Below, one piece after another: positions 1 to 8,078 of a stretch of 41,338 nucleotides of DNA. Source of the stretch: a virus; the IMG/VR virus record IMGVR_UViG_3300036850_000081, positions 1-41,338 of that record, one strand, 5' to 3'. Under the pieces are notes generated by a model. That model saw only the letters and a program-made list of their open reading frames with translations, did no database searches and was not told the origin of the DNA. Each line of letters starts with the position of its first letter. Within the stretch, counting starts at the first letter, position 1. Position numbers and translations under genes: made by a program.

Positions 1-27
1 GCTCACGGCGAGAAAAACCGGCGGTGA
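1..27 (+). CDS. 3' end of a gene entering from the left edge
   Basis: The first 27 bases read as eight codons (AHGEKNRR) followed by TGA. The gene that runs off the right edge at 41338 ends exactly on a codon boundary, and its frame continues into these codons if the two ends are joined. The product would then be a 57-residue protein with two membrane helices and a short basic tail. On its own this stretch cannot be shown to be coding. No start codon is present. Confidence 0.4.
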   Translation, partial: AHGEKNRR

Positions 28-66
28 CCAATTTTCCGGCCCAGGTCCGGGTACGGGGGTTCTCAG

Positions 67-645
67 ATGAGCGCGCCCGGGTCCCGGGCGCGCTGCACCG
101 CCAAAACGCGGATCGGCAAGCGCTGCAGGGCATCGGCGATGCCCGGCACGACCCCGGCGCGCTGCGGAATCCACCTGGGTCGCGTCCGGCGCCGGTCGAT
201 CCTCACCGACGACCTGACCAACGAGCTCGCCGAGCTCCTGGAGTGCGGCAACTACGTCGAGACCGCGCTGGCGGCCGTTGGCCTGGGTAAGGCGACCTTC
301 TATGAGTGGCTGGACCGCGGCGATCCGCAGGCCACGAAGCCTGCGGATGCCCCGTACCGGGCGTTTCGGGCGCGCATCGAGCGGGCGCGAGCCAAGGGTG
401 AGGCGCACAACGTCGAGGCGATCGCCGAGGCGGCCGGCGAGGATTGGCGAGCCGCTGCTTGGATGCTCGAGCGCCAGTTCCCCGACCGGTGGGGCCGCCC
501 ATCCCAGCGTCCCTCCCCCGGCGGGCAGCCCGTCGCGCCGGCGGCGGTCACGACCGCCGCGCCCGAGGGGGAAGAGGGCGAAGGCGCCGCGACGGTGACC
601 GCGCTGGACGCGATCCGTCGCCGGGCGAGCGCTGCTGGCAGGTAG
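67..645 (+). CDS. Terminase small subunit (DNA recognition)
   Basis: 192 residues. A Cys-containing N-terminal stretch with CTAKT and CGIHLG is followed by a helical region around residues 45-85. There, ETALAAVGLGKATFYEWL has the look of a helix-turn-helix typical of small terminases. Next comes a charged helix with the phage-typical pattern WMLERQFPDRWG, and the tail is low-complexity and acidic. It would bind the packaging site and hand DNA to the large subunit encoded 3 bp downstream. The ATG at 67 has a G-rich sequence upstream (GGGGG). The call rests on the helix-turn-helix, the WMLER..P..WG motif and the neighbouring large terminase; small subunits are poorly conserved, so the subfamily is unknown. 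Confidence 0.8.
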   Translation: MSAPGSRARCTAKTRIGKRCRASAMPGTTPARCGIHLGRVRRRSILTDDLTNELAELLECGNYVETALAAVGLGKATFYEWLDRGDPQATKPADAPYRAFRARIERARAKGEAHNVEAIAEAAGEDWRAAAWMLERQFPDRWGRPSQRPSPGGQPVAPAAVTTAAPEGEEGEGAATVTALDAIRRRASAAGR

Positions 646-648
646 CGG

Positions 649-2118
649 GTGCGGGGCTTGGACCCCCAGGTCGTCGTCGACTTCCTCGAGCTACTCACGC
701 TCGACAACGGCAAGCGCTGGAAGGTCGAGCCGTTTCAGGGCGACGTCATCGAGGAGCTGTGCGCCGGCGTCCCTGAGACTTGGCTGGAGACCCCCGAGGG
801 CAACGCCAAGTCGACGCTGGGCGCTGGGATCGCGCTCGCCCACGCGCTGCTCGTCCCGCGTGCACGTGTGCTGCTCGCGGCCGCGTCACGCGACCAGGCC
901 GGCGAGGCGACGTTCGGCCAGGCGCTGGGCCTGGTGATGGCCAGCGAGGACGTCCTCGGGGACACGTTCAAGCTGCAACCCGGCCACCGCCGGATCCTCG
1001 TCCCGGATATGGGCTCGCGGATCCAGGTCTTCTCGGCGAGCAAGGCCACCGGGCAGGGCGTCATCCCGACGCTGGTGGAGATCGACGAAGGGCACGTCCT
1101 GCCCGACTTCGGCCTGGTGCGGGTGTGGCGCGGCAAGCTGCGCAAGCGCGACGGGCAGATGCTGCTGTTCTCCAACGCCGGCGAACCGGGCGGCATCTAT
1201 GAGTCGGTGAAAGCCAGGGCGATCAGCCGCTGCCGCGACGTCCGGCGCGACGGGCCGCACGAGATCGCGCGCGGCGGCCAGTTCACGCTGCACCGCTGGG
1301 CGCTGGAGGAGGGCCAGAACGTCGAGGACCTCGATCTCGTCAAGGCGGCCAACCCGCTGCGCTCGCTGACGCGCGACAAGCTGCAGGCCGCCCTGGAGTC
1401 CGAGTCCTTCGACCGCGCCCACTGGTCGCGGATGGTCTGCGGGGTGCCGGTGCGCGGCGAACAGAGCGCGGTCTCACAGCAGGAATGGAAGCGGCTGCGC
1501 CCCGGTGAGATCCCGGCCGGCGAGCCGATCGTCGCCGGGCTGGACCTCGGATGGCGCCACGACACGACCGCGATCGGCCCCGTGTGGGTGCCCGCGCTCA
1601 CACGCCGCGTTATCGGCCGCCCGAAGATCCTGGTACCCCCACGCGACGGAACCAGCCTGCCGTTCACCGACATCAAGGACGCGTTCCTCGGGGTCCATGA
1701 GCGCAACCCGATTGAAATCGTCGCGATGGACCCGTCCGCCGGCGGCCGCGTCGTCGCCGAATGGCTGCAGGACCCCGACGAGGGCATCGGCTGCCGAGTC
1801 GTCGAGGTCTCGCCGGGCAACATCGCCCAGGCGAAGGTCTACGACACGTGGATGGAGAGCGTGCGCGAGCAGTGGATCGAGCACCCGCACGACCCCGAGC
1901 TCGACGCTCACGTGCTCAACGCGATCGCCAAGCCGATCAGCCACGACCGCTACCGTTTTGACCGCCCCACCCCATCACGGGCGGCGAAATTCCAGGATCA
2001 GCGGGTCATCGACGCGCTGATCGCCTCCAGCGGCGCGCTGTGGGTCGCGATCGCCGAGCTCACCGCCGAACCGGAGCCCGCCCTGAACATCGCCGACTAC
2101 CGCATCGAGCGGCTGTAG
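649..2118 (+). CDS. terL: Terminase large subunit (packaging ATPase-nuclease)
   Basis: 489 residues from a GTG start 3 bp after the small subunit. It is the motor that translocates DNA into the prohead and cuts concatemers. The N-terminal ATPase has a non-classical Walker A near residues 49-56 (PEGNAKST) and a Walker B near 142-148 (LVEIDEGH). The C-terminal RNase H-like nuclease begins at about residue 285 with an acidic motif in VAGLDLGWRHD, then IVAMDPSAGG and, near the end, RVIDALIAS. Length is normal for the family. The Shine-Dalgarno sequence is weak, so translational coupling to the small subunit is likely. Confidence 0.93.
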   Translation: MRGLDPQVVVDFLELLTLDNGKRWKVEPFQGDVIEELCAGVPETWLETPEGNAKSTLGAGIALAHALLVPRARVLLAAASRDQAGEATFGQALGLVMASEDVLGDTFKLQPGHRRILVPDMGSRIQVFSASKATGQGVIPTLVEIDEGHVLPDFGLVRVWRGKLRKRDGQMLLFSNAGEPGGIYESVKARAISRCRDVRRDGPHEIARGGQFTLHRWALEEGQNVEDLDLVKAANPLRSLTRDKLQAALESESFDRAHWSRMVCGVPVRGEQSAVSQQEWKRLRPGEIPAGEPIVAGLDLGWRHDTTAIGPVWVPALTRRVIGRPKILVPPRDGTSLPFTDIKDAFLGVHERNPIEIVAMDPSAGGRVVAEWLQDPDEGIGCRVVEVSPGNIAQAKVYDTWMESVREQWIEHPHDPELDAHVLNAIAKPISHDRYRFDRPTPSRAAKFQDQRVIDALIASSGALWVAIAELTAEPEPALNIADYRIERL

Positions 2119-2135
2119 ACCGGGAGGAGGAGCCA

Positions 2136-2354
2136 GTGGTCGATCAACTCGACGTGATGCATCGCTTCTCGTTTCATCCGGCCGACACCGAGTATCGCCA
2201 GCAGGCGCACGAGGCGGTCCGTGCGCAGTGCCTGCGCCTGGCGGTCGCGCTCAACGACCTGCTGCCCGACGGGCGTGAGAAGTCGCTGGCGATCACGAAC
2301 CTCGAGCAGACCATGTTCTGGGCCAACGCCGCGGTCGCGAGGGACACGGCGTGA
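2136..2354 (+). CDS. Acb2/Tad1-hairpin protein, candidate cyclic-nucleotide sponge (anti-CBASS)
   Basis: 72 residues from GTG 2136, which has a strong GGGAGGAGG Shine-Dalgarno 7 bases upstream. An upstream in-frame start would overlap the terminase gene and lacks such a site. The protein is all-helical by eye. It has the family pattern RFSFHPAD near the N-terminus, an R-x-x-C-x-x-L-A-x-x-L-N helix, GREKSLAI and then MFWANAAVAR close to the C-terminus. That E-K/S-L-A ... L-E ... W-A-N-A-x-x-A-R pattern is the hallmark of the Acb2 hairpin domain, whose characterised members sequester cyclic di- and trinucleotides made by CBASS (a related hairpin occurs in the Thoeris inhibitor Tad1). At 72 residues it is at the short end. 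The motif match is direct; anti-CBASS activity is inferred. It overlaps the next gene by GTGA. Confidence 0.75.
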   Translation: MVDQLDVMHRFSFHPADTEYRQQAHEAVRAQCLRLAVALNDLLPDGREKSLAITNLEQTMFWANAAVARDTA

Positions 2355-2710
2355 CGACCGTCCAATTGATCATCGTGTGCGTGACCGTGCTGGCGCTGGC
2401 GGGGATCGGCGCCATCGCCGTGCTCGCTGCTTTCCCTATCCGCGCGGGCGGGGACGGCGGCGAGGCGGCGTTGGGGGCGATCACCGCCCGCCCAGGCGAG
2501 CTCGTCGTCGTGCACACCCGTGACGAGCGTGCCATCCGCGGCGTGGTCACCGACGACTCCAGCGGTGAGGGTGTGGTCGCGCTCAAGGAAGCCACCTACC
2601 TGGCCAGTGGACAGGAGCAACCGATGGGGGGCGTGGTGCTCGTGCCCGTCGACAACATCGCGCTCACCCAGCACCTCAACCCTGTCCCGCGCCTGACGAA
2701 GGTGGGATAG
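2351..2710 (+). CDS. Small membrane-anchored beta-barrel-like phage protein
   Basis: 119 residues. Residues 4-28 are strongly hydrophobic (LIIVCVTVLALAGIGAIAVLAA), predicting one N-terminal membrane helix. After a glycine-rich linker comes a domain at about 50-110 with alternating strands (ELVVVHTRDERAIRGVV; GGVVLVPVDNIALTQHL) resembling a small SH3- or Sm-like barrel. Proteins of this kind sit between terminase and portal genes in many actinophages without an assigned role. It starts in a GTGA overlap with the Acb2-like gene and ends directly before the portal start, so the three are likely co-translated. Confidence 0.6.
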   Translation: MTTVQLIIVCVTVLALAGIGAIAVLAAFPIRAGGDGGEAALGAITARPGELVVVHTRDERAIRGVVTDDSSGEGVVALKEATYLASGQEQPMGGVVLVPVDNIALTQHLNPVPRLTKVG

Positions 2711-4369
2711 GTGCCGGCGGGAACGATCAACCTCATCGACCCGTCCGGCAAGCCGGTCGAGATCGCGCCGGGCCGCGGAGACCTGCGGTACTCCAGCGTT
2801 CCATGGTCGCCGCAGTGGCCGTCGAGCGTCGCGCTCGCCGGCGACAAGACGATCAGCTACGCGAAGCTCTTCGAGACCCAGCCATGGATCGCCGCCGCAG
2901 TCATGCGGATGCTCACCTGGGCGGTCCGCGTGCCGCTGAAGGCCTACCGGCGCACCGGTGACGACAGCCGCGAGCGGCTGCGCTACGGAGATCATCCGCT
3001 CGCCGACGCGATCGTCACCCCGTGGGAGCGCGGGTCGCAGGCCAGCCTGGTGATGTCACTGCTGGGCCCGATGCTCGTCCACGGCAACAGCCTGGACGAG
3101 GTGCTCAATGGGGCTGGCGACGCGATCCGCTTCCAACCCGCGGACTGGCGGTTCGCACGCCCGATCCGGCCGTGGCGCGACACCATCAGCGGCTGGGACA
3201 TCGACCAAGACGATCCGAGTATCCATCGCACCGTGCCCGCCGACACGGTGCTGCACATGGCGTGGTGGTCCCCGCTTGGCCCGCTCGGCGTGAGCCCGCT
3301 GCAGCAGCTCGGCGTGACGCTGAACATCGAGGATGCCGCCCAGCGCTACCAGAAGGCGCTGTTCCAAAACGGCGCGCGGATCCCGTCGGCGGTCACCGCC
3401 TCAGAGCAGTTCCTCGGCCTAGACCAAGCCGAGCGCGGCACGCTGCTACAGAACCTGCGCGACGACATCACCACTCTCTATGCGGGCCCGGAGAACCAGG
3501 GCCGGCCGGCGCTGTTGCCGCCCGGCCTGGACTGGAAGCCGGTCGGCCACAGCGCGGTCGAGGCGGAGCTGATCGATCAGCGCCGGGTGGCGCGCGAGGA
3601 GATCGCTGGCGTCTACCTGATCCCCCCGCCGATGCTCGGGATCCTCGACAAGGCGACCTACTCGAACATCAACACGCAGCGCGAGATGGCATACACCGAC
3701 GCGCTCGGCCCGCCGCTGGTGCTGATCGAGCAGACGATCAACGCCCAGCTCGTCCGGGCGCTGCTGCACGAAGACGACGTGTACGTCGAGTTCGACTTCG
3801 GGCAGGTGCTGCGGGGTGACCGGCTCAAGGAGATCCAGGCATTCCGCGAGGGCATCAGCGCCGGCGTCTACACCCCCAACGAGGCCCGCGGCGCGCTGAA
3901 CCTGCCGCGCAGCGACGAACCTACCGCCGACGAGTTGTGGATGCCCTTCAACAATCTGCGGCCCATGAACGAGCCGCCACCGCTCAAGACCGCACCGCCG
4001 CCACCCCCGGCGAAGGCTGACAGCACCGAGGTGGTCACCAAGGCCATCCGCGACGCCGTCGCGTCGCTGCCGCGCGGCCTGGTCGCCGTCGACGCGCGCA
4101 CGAGCATTGAGCCCACGCAGGTCACCGTGAACACGCCCGACGTGCACGTCGCGCCGGCGGACGTCCATGTGGACGCGCGCACCGAGATCGCCGAGGGCGC
4201 CGTGAAAGCGCCCGACGTGCACGTCGCGCCGGCGGACGTCCATGTGGACGCGCGCACCGAGATCGCCGAGGGCGCCGTGAAAGCGCCGGTGACCGTGGAA
4301 GCCCAGCGGCAGTCCCGGCGGGTCGTGCGCGACAAGAACGGCCGGATCAGCGGCGTGGTGGATGAATAG
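2711..4369 (+). CDS. Portal protein (HK97/SPP1-type phage portal)
   Basis: 552 residues from a GTG start immediately after the previous stop. Portal features include [28 protein letters not shown] near residues 56-83, [36 protein letters not shown] and, late, [24 protein letters not shown]. The portal forms the dodecameric DNA gate at one capsid vertex and docks the terminase and connector. The C-terminal 110 residues are unusual: proline-rich, then an almost perfect 25-residue duplication ([20 protein letters not shown] unit), then a basic tail. The core call is secure; the tail may be fast-evolving. Confidence 0.92.
   Translation: MPAGTINLIDPSGKPVEIAPGRGDLRYSSVPWSPQWPSSVALAGDKTISYAKLFETQPWIAAAVMRMLTWAVRVPLKAYRRTGDDSRERLRYGDHPLADAIVTPWERGSQASLVMSLLGPMLVHGNSLDEVLNGAGDAIRFQPADWRFARPIRPWRDTISGWDIDQDDPSIHRTVPADTVLHMAWWSPLGPLGVSPLQQLGVTLNIEDAAQRYQKALFQNGARIPSAVTASEQFLGLDQAERGTLLQNLRDDITTLYAGPENQGRPALLPPGLDWKPVGHSAVEAELIDQRRVAREEIAGVYLIPPPMLGILDKATYSNINTQREMAYTDALGPPLVLIEQTINAQLVRALLHEDDVYVEFDFGQVLRGDRLKEIQAFREGISAGVYTPNEARGALNLPRSDEPTADELWMPFNNLRPMNEPPPLKTAPPPPPAKADSTEVVTKAIRDAVASLPRGLVAVDARTSIEPTQVTVNTPDVHVAPADVHVDARTEIAEGAVKAPDVHVAPADVHVDARTEIAEGAVKAPVTVEAQRQSRRVVRDKNGRISGVVDE
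4134..4287 (+). repeat. 75-bp perfect tandem duplication in the portal gene
   Basis: Bases 4134-4212 and 4209-4287 are identical (79 bp, offset 75 bp). Each unit encodes 25 residues of the portal C-terminus beginning [14 protein letters not shown]. Because the period is a multiple of three, the frame is kept. Identity at every base including third positions means the duplication is recent. Confidence 0.95.
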
Positions 4370-4705
4370 GTGGCGCTCACCCCCCCCGCTATTTCGTTGC
4401 TCGCACGCGAGCTCAAGCGTGACGCGGCGACGGTCGGCCTGTTCGTCGGTACGCTCGAGCTCTCTGGCGAGGGTTACGAGCGTGTCCCCGCGACGTGGAT
4501 GCAGATTCGCACCGGGCTGGCGAACGCTGAGCCGGTCGAGTTTGCGACCGCGCTAAGCGATTGGGGACGACCAACCGAGTTCGGCGTGTTCGACGCCGCT
4601 GGTCGGCTGCTCATCCGCGAACGCCTCGACCAGCCCACGCTCATCCTTGCCGACGACGTCGCGCGCTTCGACGCGGGTGACCTAACGATCGCGATCACCT
4701 CATGA
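4370..4705 (+). CDS. Gp80-like phage fibre/structural protein
   Basis: 111 residues from a GTG directly after the portal stop. The second half follows a pattern common in small phage tail-fibre proteins of the Gp80 type: a YERVPATW start, ANAEPVEFATALSDWG, FGVFDAAGRLLIRE and a final AGDLTIAI strand. Such proteins are beta-rich and virion-associated. Its position between portal and a repeat-bearing fibre-like protein fits a surface structural role. Host receptor binding cannot be shown from sequence. Confidence 0.55.
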   Translation: MALTPPAISLLARELKRDAATVGLFVGTLELSGEGYERVPATWMQIRTGLANAEPVEFATALSDWGRPTEFGVFDAAGRLLIRERLDQPTLILADDVARFDAGDLTIAITS

Positions 4706-4719
4706 CCCAAGGAGCCGCA

Positions 4720-4764
4720 ATGGCCGAAAGCGCGCTTAGCATCGCCTGGCAACCAGCGGAGTAG
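4720..4764 (+). CDS. Possible 14-residue leader peptide
   Basis: ATG 4720 is preceded by AAGGAG with about 5 bases of spacing and opens a 14-codon reading frame (MAESALSIAWQPAE) ending at 4764, 6 bases before the next ATG. The good ribosome site is the only support. It could be a remnant or a short coupling peptide. Confidence 0.25.
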   Translation: MAESALSIAWQPAE

Positions 4765-4770
4765 CGAATC

Positions 4771-5000
4771 ATGAGGAGTCTCGACGAGGCGGCGACGGAC
4801 GCCCGCAAGCGGCTCTCAGGCGATGTGCTGCAGCAGCGCCTGGACGAGATCCGTGGAAGTGCAAGGCCTGTGGACAGACGAACACGCCGGTCGTTCAGGC
4901 GCGCTCGCAGCTGGGCCCGGACGCCGCGTCAGCGCAGTGGGGGAACATCGCGGCGTGCCCGAACGCGGCGTGCCGGATCGTGTTCTTCGTTCCGGGATAG
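4771..5000 (+). pseudogene. Zinc-ribbon protein gene broken by a frame change near 4848
   Basis: The ATG at 4771 has a GGAG site about 9 bases upstream and gives MRSLDEAATDARKRLSGDVL, helical and protein-like. At about 4848 sensible coding moves to the -1 frame, giving DPWKCKACGQTNTPVV, then NIAACPNAACRIVFFVPG and a stop at 4998-5000. The C-x2-C ... C-x4-C pattern is a convincing zinc ribbon. The second frame has no start codon of its own between its upstream stop (4737) and the ribbon, so the two parts belong to one roughly 76-residue protein. No slippery heptamer is present, so a one-base loss or a sequence error is likelier than programmed frameshifting. Confidence 0.6.
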
Positions 5001-5004
5001 CGCG

Positions 5005-6438
5005 ATGGCGCAGACGACGATCGCTTTCGCGCGGGCGAACACCGATCGGCACGTAGATACGACCGAGGCGGCGTGGACGAACCCGGCCAACGTCCAGTCG
5101 CCCGACGGGACGACCTCACCCGACGACAATGTCGACGCGTCGGGCACCGCGACGCTGCTTGTACCGCTGGGCATCACCGACTGGGCGCAGTTTCATCTGC
5201 TCGCCGCAGAGGCGGGCTCCGTGTTCTCCGGTCTGAAGATCCCGGTCGGCGCGAGCATCCTCGGGCTGCGGTTTCACTTCGAGGTCAACCCGGCGTCGGG
5301 CACGCCGACGCAGTTCTACCGGGTGCGGGTCGGGGGAGCGACGGTCACCGAGCAGAGCACGACGGCGACCGGGCGGGCGGTCCGCACGATCGGCTATGGC
5401 ACGCTGAGCGCCGGATCGACGCACGCGATGGGCAACACGTTCAACGGTCGCGACCTGTCCACCGAGGCCGGGCAGAGCGCCGCCCGCGCGGATCTCGCAG
5501 ACGGCACGCTGGAACTCGGGTCGCGCGGCAGCGACTCCAACGCCGTCACCTCGTCGACGATCGCGCTGGACTACGCCAAGGTCGAGGTGTCCTGGGTGCT
5601 CTACGCCAACGCGACCGGTGGCGCGAAGGCCACCACGACCGCGGCGGACGCGGGCTCAACCCAGCTCGTGACCCGCAGCGGTGGCGCGAAGGCCACCACG
5701 ACCGCGGCGGACGCGGGCTCAACCCAGCTCGTGACCCGCAGCGGCGGGGCGAAGGCCACGACGATCGCGGGCGGTTCACCACACCCACTGGTCACGCAGC
5801 CCGGCGGCGCGAAGGCTGCCGCTGCGACCGCTGGCGATGCCGGGTCCACCCAGCTCGTCACGCAGGCAGGTGGCGCCAAGGCGACTGCCAGCGCGGCGGC
5901 CATAGGCTCGACGCAACTCATAACACCGACCGGTGGCGCCAAGGCCACGACGAAAGCCGGGGGATCGCCGAAGGTGCAGGTGTCCCGGGGGGCCTCGGGT
6001 GCCTACGCCACCGCGACCGCGGGCGGTTCACCACACCCGCTGGTCACGCAGGCTGGCGGCGCGAACGCAGCAACGGCAGGCAGCGACGAAGGCTCCACCC
6101 AGCTCGTCACGGCTAGCGGCGGCGCCAAGGCCACCACGAAGGCGGGCGCCGGGGAAACGACCGTCGTCAGCTACGCGATCGCCGGGTACGCGCGCGACCG
6201 CGCGACCGACGCGATCATCACCACCGGCATCCGGGTCGACGTCTACCGCACCTCCAACCACCAGCACATGGGGCGCGTCACGACCGGCGCGGACGGCAGA
6301 TATGCGGTCGCGATCCCCCACACCGGCAACGAGACCGAGACGTTCTGGGTGCGCTTCAAGCAGACCGGGAGCCCCGACCGCTTCGCGACTGGCCGTGAGG
6401 ACCTCACGCTGATCTCGACCGTCGTGCAGGCCGCCTGA
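5005..6438 (+). CDS. Fibre-like virion protein with GGAKA repeats
   Basis: 477 residues if started at ATG 5005, 4 bases after the zinc-ribbon stop. The frame is open further upstream, but that stretch is arginine-rich antiframe of the zinc ribbon. Residues 1-200 form a beta-rich N-terminal domain. Residues about 205-390 hold nine imperfect 20-22 residue repeats opening GGAKA or a variant and usually ending STQLVT. The C-terminus (about 390-470) resembles a carboxypeptidase-regulatory or Cna-B-like beta sandwich (AGYARDRATD, VTTGADGRYAVAIP). The layout suggests an extended stalk carrying a surface domain. Its place between portal and protease suggests a capsid or neck fibre; the exact location is inferred. 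Confidence 0.65.
   Translation: MAQTTIAFARANTDRHVDTTEAAWTNPANVQSPDGTTSPDDNVDASGTATLLVPLGITDWAQFHLLAAEAGSVFSGLKIPVGASILGLRFHFEVNPASGTPTQFYRVRVGGATVTEQSTTATGRAVRTIGYGTLSAGSTHAMGNTFNGRDLSTEAGQSAARADLADGTLELGSRGSDSNAVTSSTIALDYAKVEVSWVLYANATGGAKATTTAADAGSTQLVTRSGGAKATTTAADAGSTQLVTRSGGAKATTIAGGSPHPLVTQPGGAKAAAATAGDAGSTQLVTQAGGAKATASAAAIGSTQLITPTGGAKATTKAGGSPKVQVSRGASGAYATATAGGSPHPLVTQAGGANAATAGSDEGSTQLVTASGGAKATTKAGAGETTVVSYAIAGYARDRATDAIITTGIRVDVYRTSNHQHMGRVTTGADGRYAVAIPHTGNETETFWVRFKQTGSPDRFATGREDLTLISTVVQAA
5617..6165 (+). repeat. GGAKA-type coding repeat array (about nine units of 60-66 bp)
   Basis: Units 1 and 2 (5617-5679 and 5680-5742) are identical over all 63 bases. Later units diverge (GGAKATTIAGGS, GGAKAAAATAGD, ASGAYATATAGG, GGANAATAGSDE) and use two types of second half, STQLVT or SPHPLVT. 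This is a coding repeat that can change length by recombination. It is not a CRISPR: there are no unique spacers. Confidence 0.9.
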
Positions 6439-6854
6439 TGGCGATCTCCGAGTACGACGGCTGGCTCGACGTGCAGCCACCCGCCACCACCGCGGGGACC
6501 GGGTACGACGGCTACCTCGTGGCCACCGGTCCGACGGGGTCGGTCACCTTCCTCGACGCCACCGGCGGCGCCAAGGCGACCGCGAGCGCAGGTGGCGCCA
6601 TCGTCGCGACGGTCACCGCGACCGGCGGCGCGAACGCAACGGCGACCGCGGGCGCGACGGTCATACTGGTGGCGCCGGCGCCCTCCCCGCAGCCCGCTCC
6701 GGTCATCACGCTCGGGGTGCGCATGCTGCCCGAGCGTCGCGCACCACGGATCGTCCGACTGCGTGGCCACGCCACAGTCCGCGTGCTCGCCACCGGCACG
6801 CTGACCGTCGACCTTGAGCCAGCCGACGAGGTCGCGCTGCTGGCACTGCTGTAA
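6438..6854 (+). CDS. Small structural protein sharing the GGAKA motif
   Basis: 138 residues, starting in a TGATG overlap with the previous gene. The N-terminus is MAISEYDGWLDVQPP. Residues 42-80 carry two units related to the upstream array (GGAKATASAGGA, GGANATATAGAT). A proline-rich hinge and a basic, beta-rich C-terminus follow. The shared repeat suggests it was partly copied from, or interacts with, the upstream fibre-like protein. Function is otherwise unknown. Confidence 0.55.
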   Translation: MAISEYDGWLDVQPPATTAGTGYDGYLVATGPTGSVTFLDATGGAKATASAGGAIVATVTATGGANATATAGATVILVAPAPSPQPAPVITLGVRMLPERRAPRIVRLRGHATVRVLATGTLTVDLEPADEVALLALL

Positions 6855-6880
6855 CCCTCATCCCGCTACTGGAGGACGCT

Positions 6881-8050
6881 ATGCCCCCCACGACCGAGAC
6901 CGTCGCCGACGCCGACGAGCGGCTTGAGCAGGGCGTCCGCCAGGCGGTCAAGCGGATGCCGCTGCTGCACGCCAAGGCGCTGTCGGGCGACGACAAGCCG
7001 GGGACGTTCGAGGCAATCGTCAGCGTGTTCGGCGTCCCTGACATCGTGCGCGACGTGGTGGAGCCCGGCGCGTTTGCGCAGAGCATCGCCGACGAGCTCC
7101 CCAAGGTCGTGTGGTCGCATGACTTCATGACCCCACCGATCGGGGTCACGCTCGAGATGGACGAGCTCGATCTCGCCAAGCTTAAGAAGCTGGCGCCCGA
7201 CGGGGTCCCCGAGGGCGCGACGGGCGGGCTGTACGGCAAGGGTCGGCTGCTGATCGACCAAGACAACGGCGAGGACGTCCCGCTCGCCCGGCACGTATGG
7301 GCGAACTTCAACGCCGTCGGCGGCGACGGCCGGCCCGGGCTGGACGAGTTTTCCTGGCGTGGCGCGGTGATGGTCGAGACGATCGAGCAGCGCGAGGGGA
7401 TGCTGCCGCTCTATCACCTCGACAAGATCGAGCTCGTCGAGTGGGGGCCGTGCCTGAAGGGCGCCAACCCCGAGACGGCGCTGATCGCCGCCAAGTCGCT
7501 CATCGACACCGGCAAGATCACCGTCGCCGACGCGCGCAAGGCGCTCGGACTCGACCCGACCGGCGCGGACGAGCGCGAGAAGGCCGCGTTGGCGCTGGCA
7601 CAGCTGCCGTTCGCCGCGCCCGACCGGCCGTGGGACGCGAGCGCGGCGAAGAACCGGGTGCACGGCTGGGCGGAGAAGCCCGACGGTGGCTATGACTCGG
7701 GCAAGCTCGCCAAGGCGTACCTGTGGCGCGATGGTGGCGCCGACGCATCCCAGGTCACCAGCTACCGCTTCATCGTCTGCGACCTGATCGCCGGCGAGCT
7801 GAAGTACGTCCCGCGCGGCATCTTCGCCGCGGCCAACGTCCTGCAGGGCGGCCGCGGCGGAACCACCATCGGCGACTCCGGCGTCGCCGAGCTTAAGAAG
7901 TCCGTCGAGCGCCTGTACGCGCAGATGCGCAAGGCCTTCGACGACGACTCGATCGTCGTGCCGTGGGCCGACGACAGCAAGTCGGACGGGTCCCGTCCTG
8001 GGGCCGCCACCGAGCAGCGCTTGGCAGTCACCGAGCTGCTGCTGCCGTAA
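6881..8050 (+). CDS. HK97-type prohead protease with C-terminal extension
   Basis: 389 residues; GGAGG lies 7 bases before ATG 6881. The first 200 residues match the caudoviral prohead protease family (peptidase U35/S78): LHAKALSGDD, DVVEPGAFAQSI, His80 in VVWSHD, Ser158 in DEFSWRG, and ELVEWGPCLKGANPETAL. It would cleave scaffold and capsid delta domains during maturation. Residues about 205-370 form an additional domain (PWDASAAKNRVHGWAE, YRFIVCDLIAGELKYVPRGI, GGRGGTTI) that recurs on actinophage proteases and structural proteins. Total length is about twice that of the catalytic domain alone. The capsid gene follows, as expected. Confidence 0.9.
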   Translation: MPPTTETVADADERLEQGVRQAVKRMPLLHAKALSGDDKPGTFEAIVSVFGVPDIVRDVVEPGAFAQSIADELPKVVWSHDFMTPPIGVTLEMDELDLAKLKKLAPDGVPEGATGGLYGKGRLLIDQDNGEDVPLARHVWANFNAVGGDGRPGLDEFSWRGAVMVETIEQREGMLPLYHLDKIELVEWGPCLKGANPETALIAAKSLIDTGKITVADARKALGLDPTGADEREKAALALAQLPFAAPDRPWDASAAKNRVHGWAEKPDGGYDSGKLAKAYLWRDGGADASQVTSYRFIVCDLIAGELKYVPRGIFAAANVLQGGRGGTTIGDSGVAELKKSVERLYAQMRKAFDDDSIVVPWADDSKSDGSRPGAATEQRLAVTELLLP

Positions 8051-8078
8051 CCAGCCCCCCGAAGGAGGGACATACCCC

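Noticed and set aside
4840-4860. Programmed frameshift in the zinc-ribbon gene
   Set aside because: No X-XXY-YYZ heptamer is present near the frame change, unlike the chaperone gene.
5617-6165. CRISPR-like repeat array
   Set aside because: Units are contiguous coding repeats with no unique spacers and the frame is preserved.
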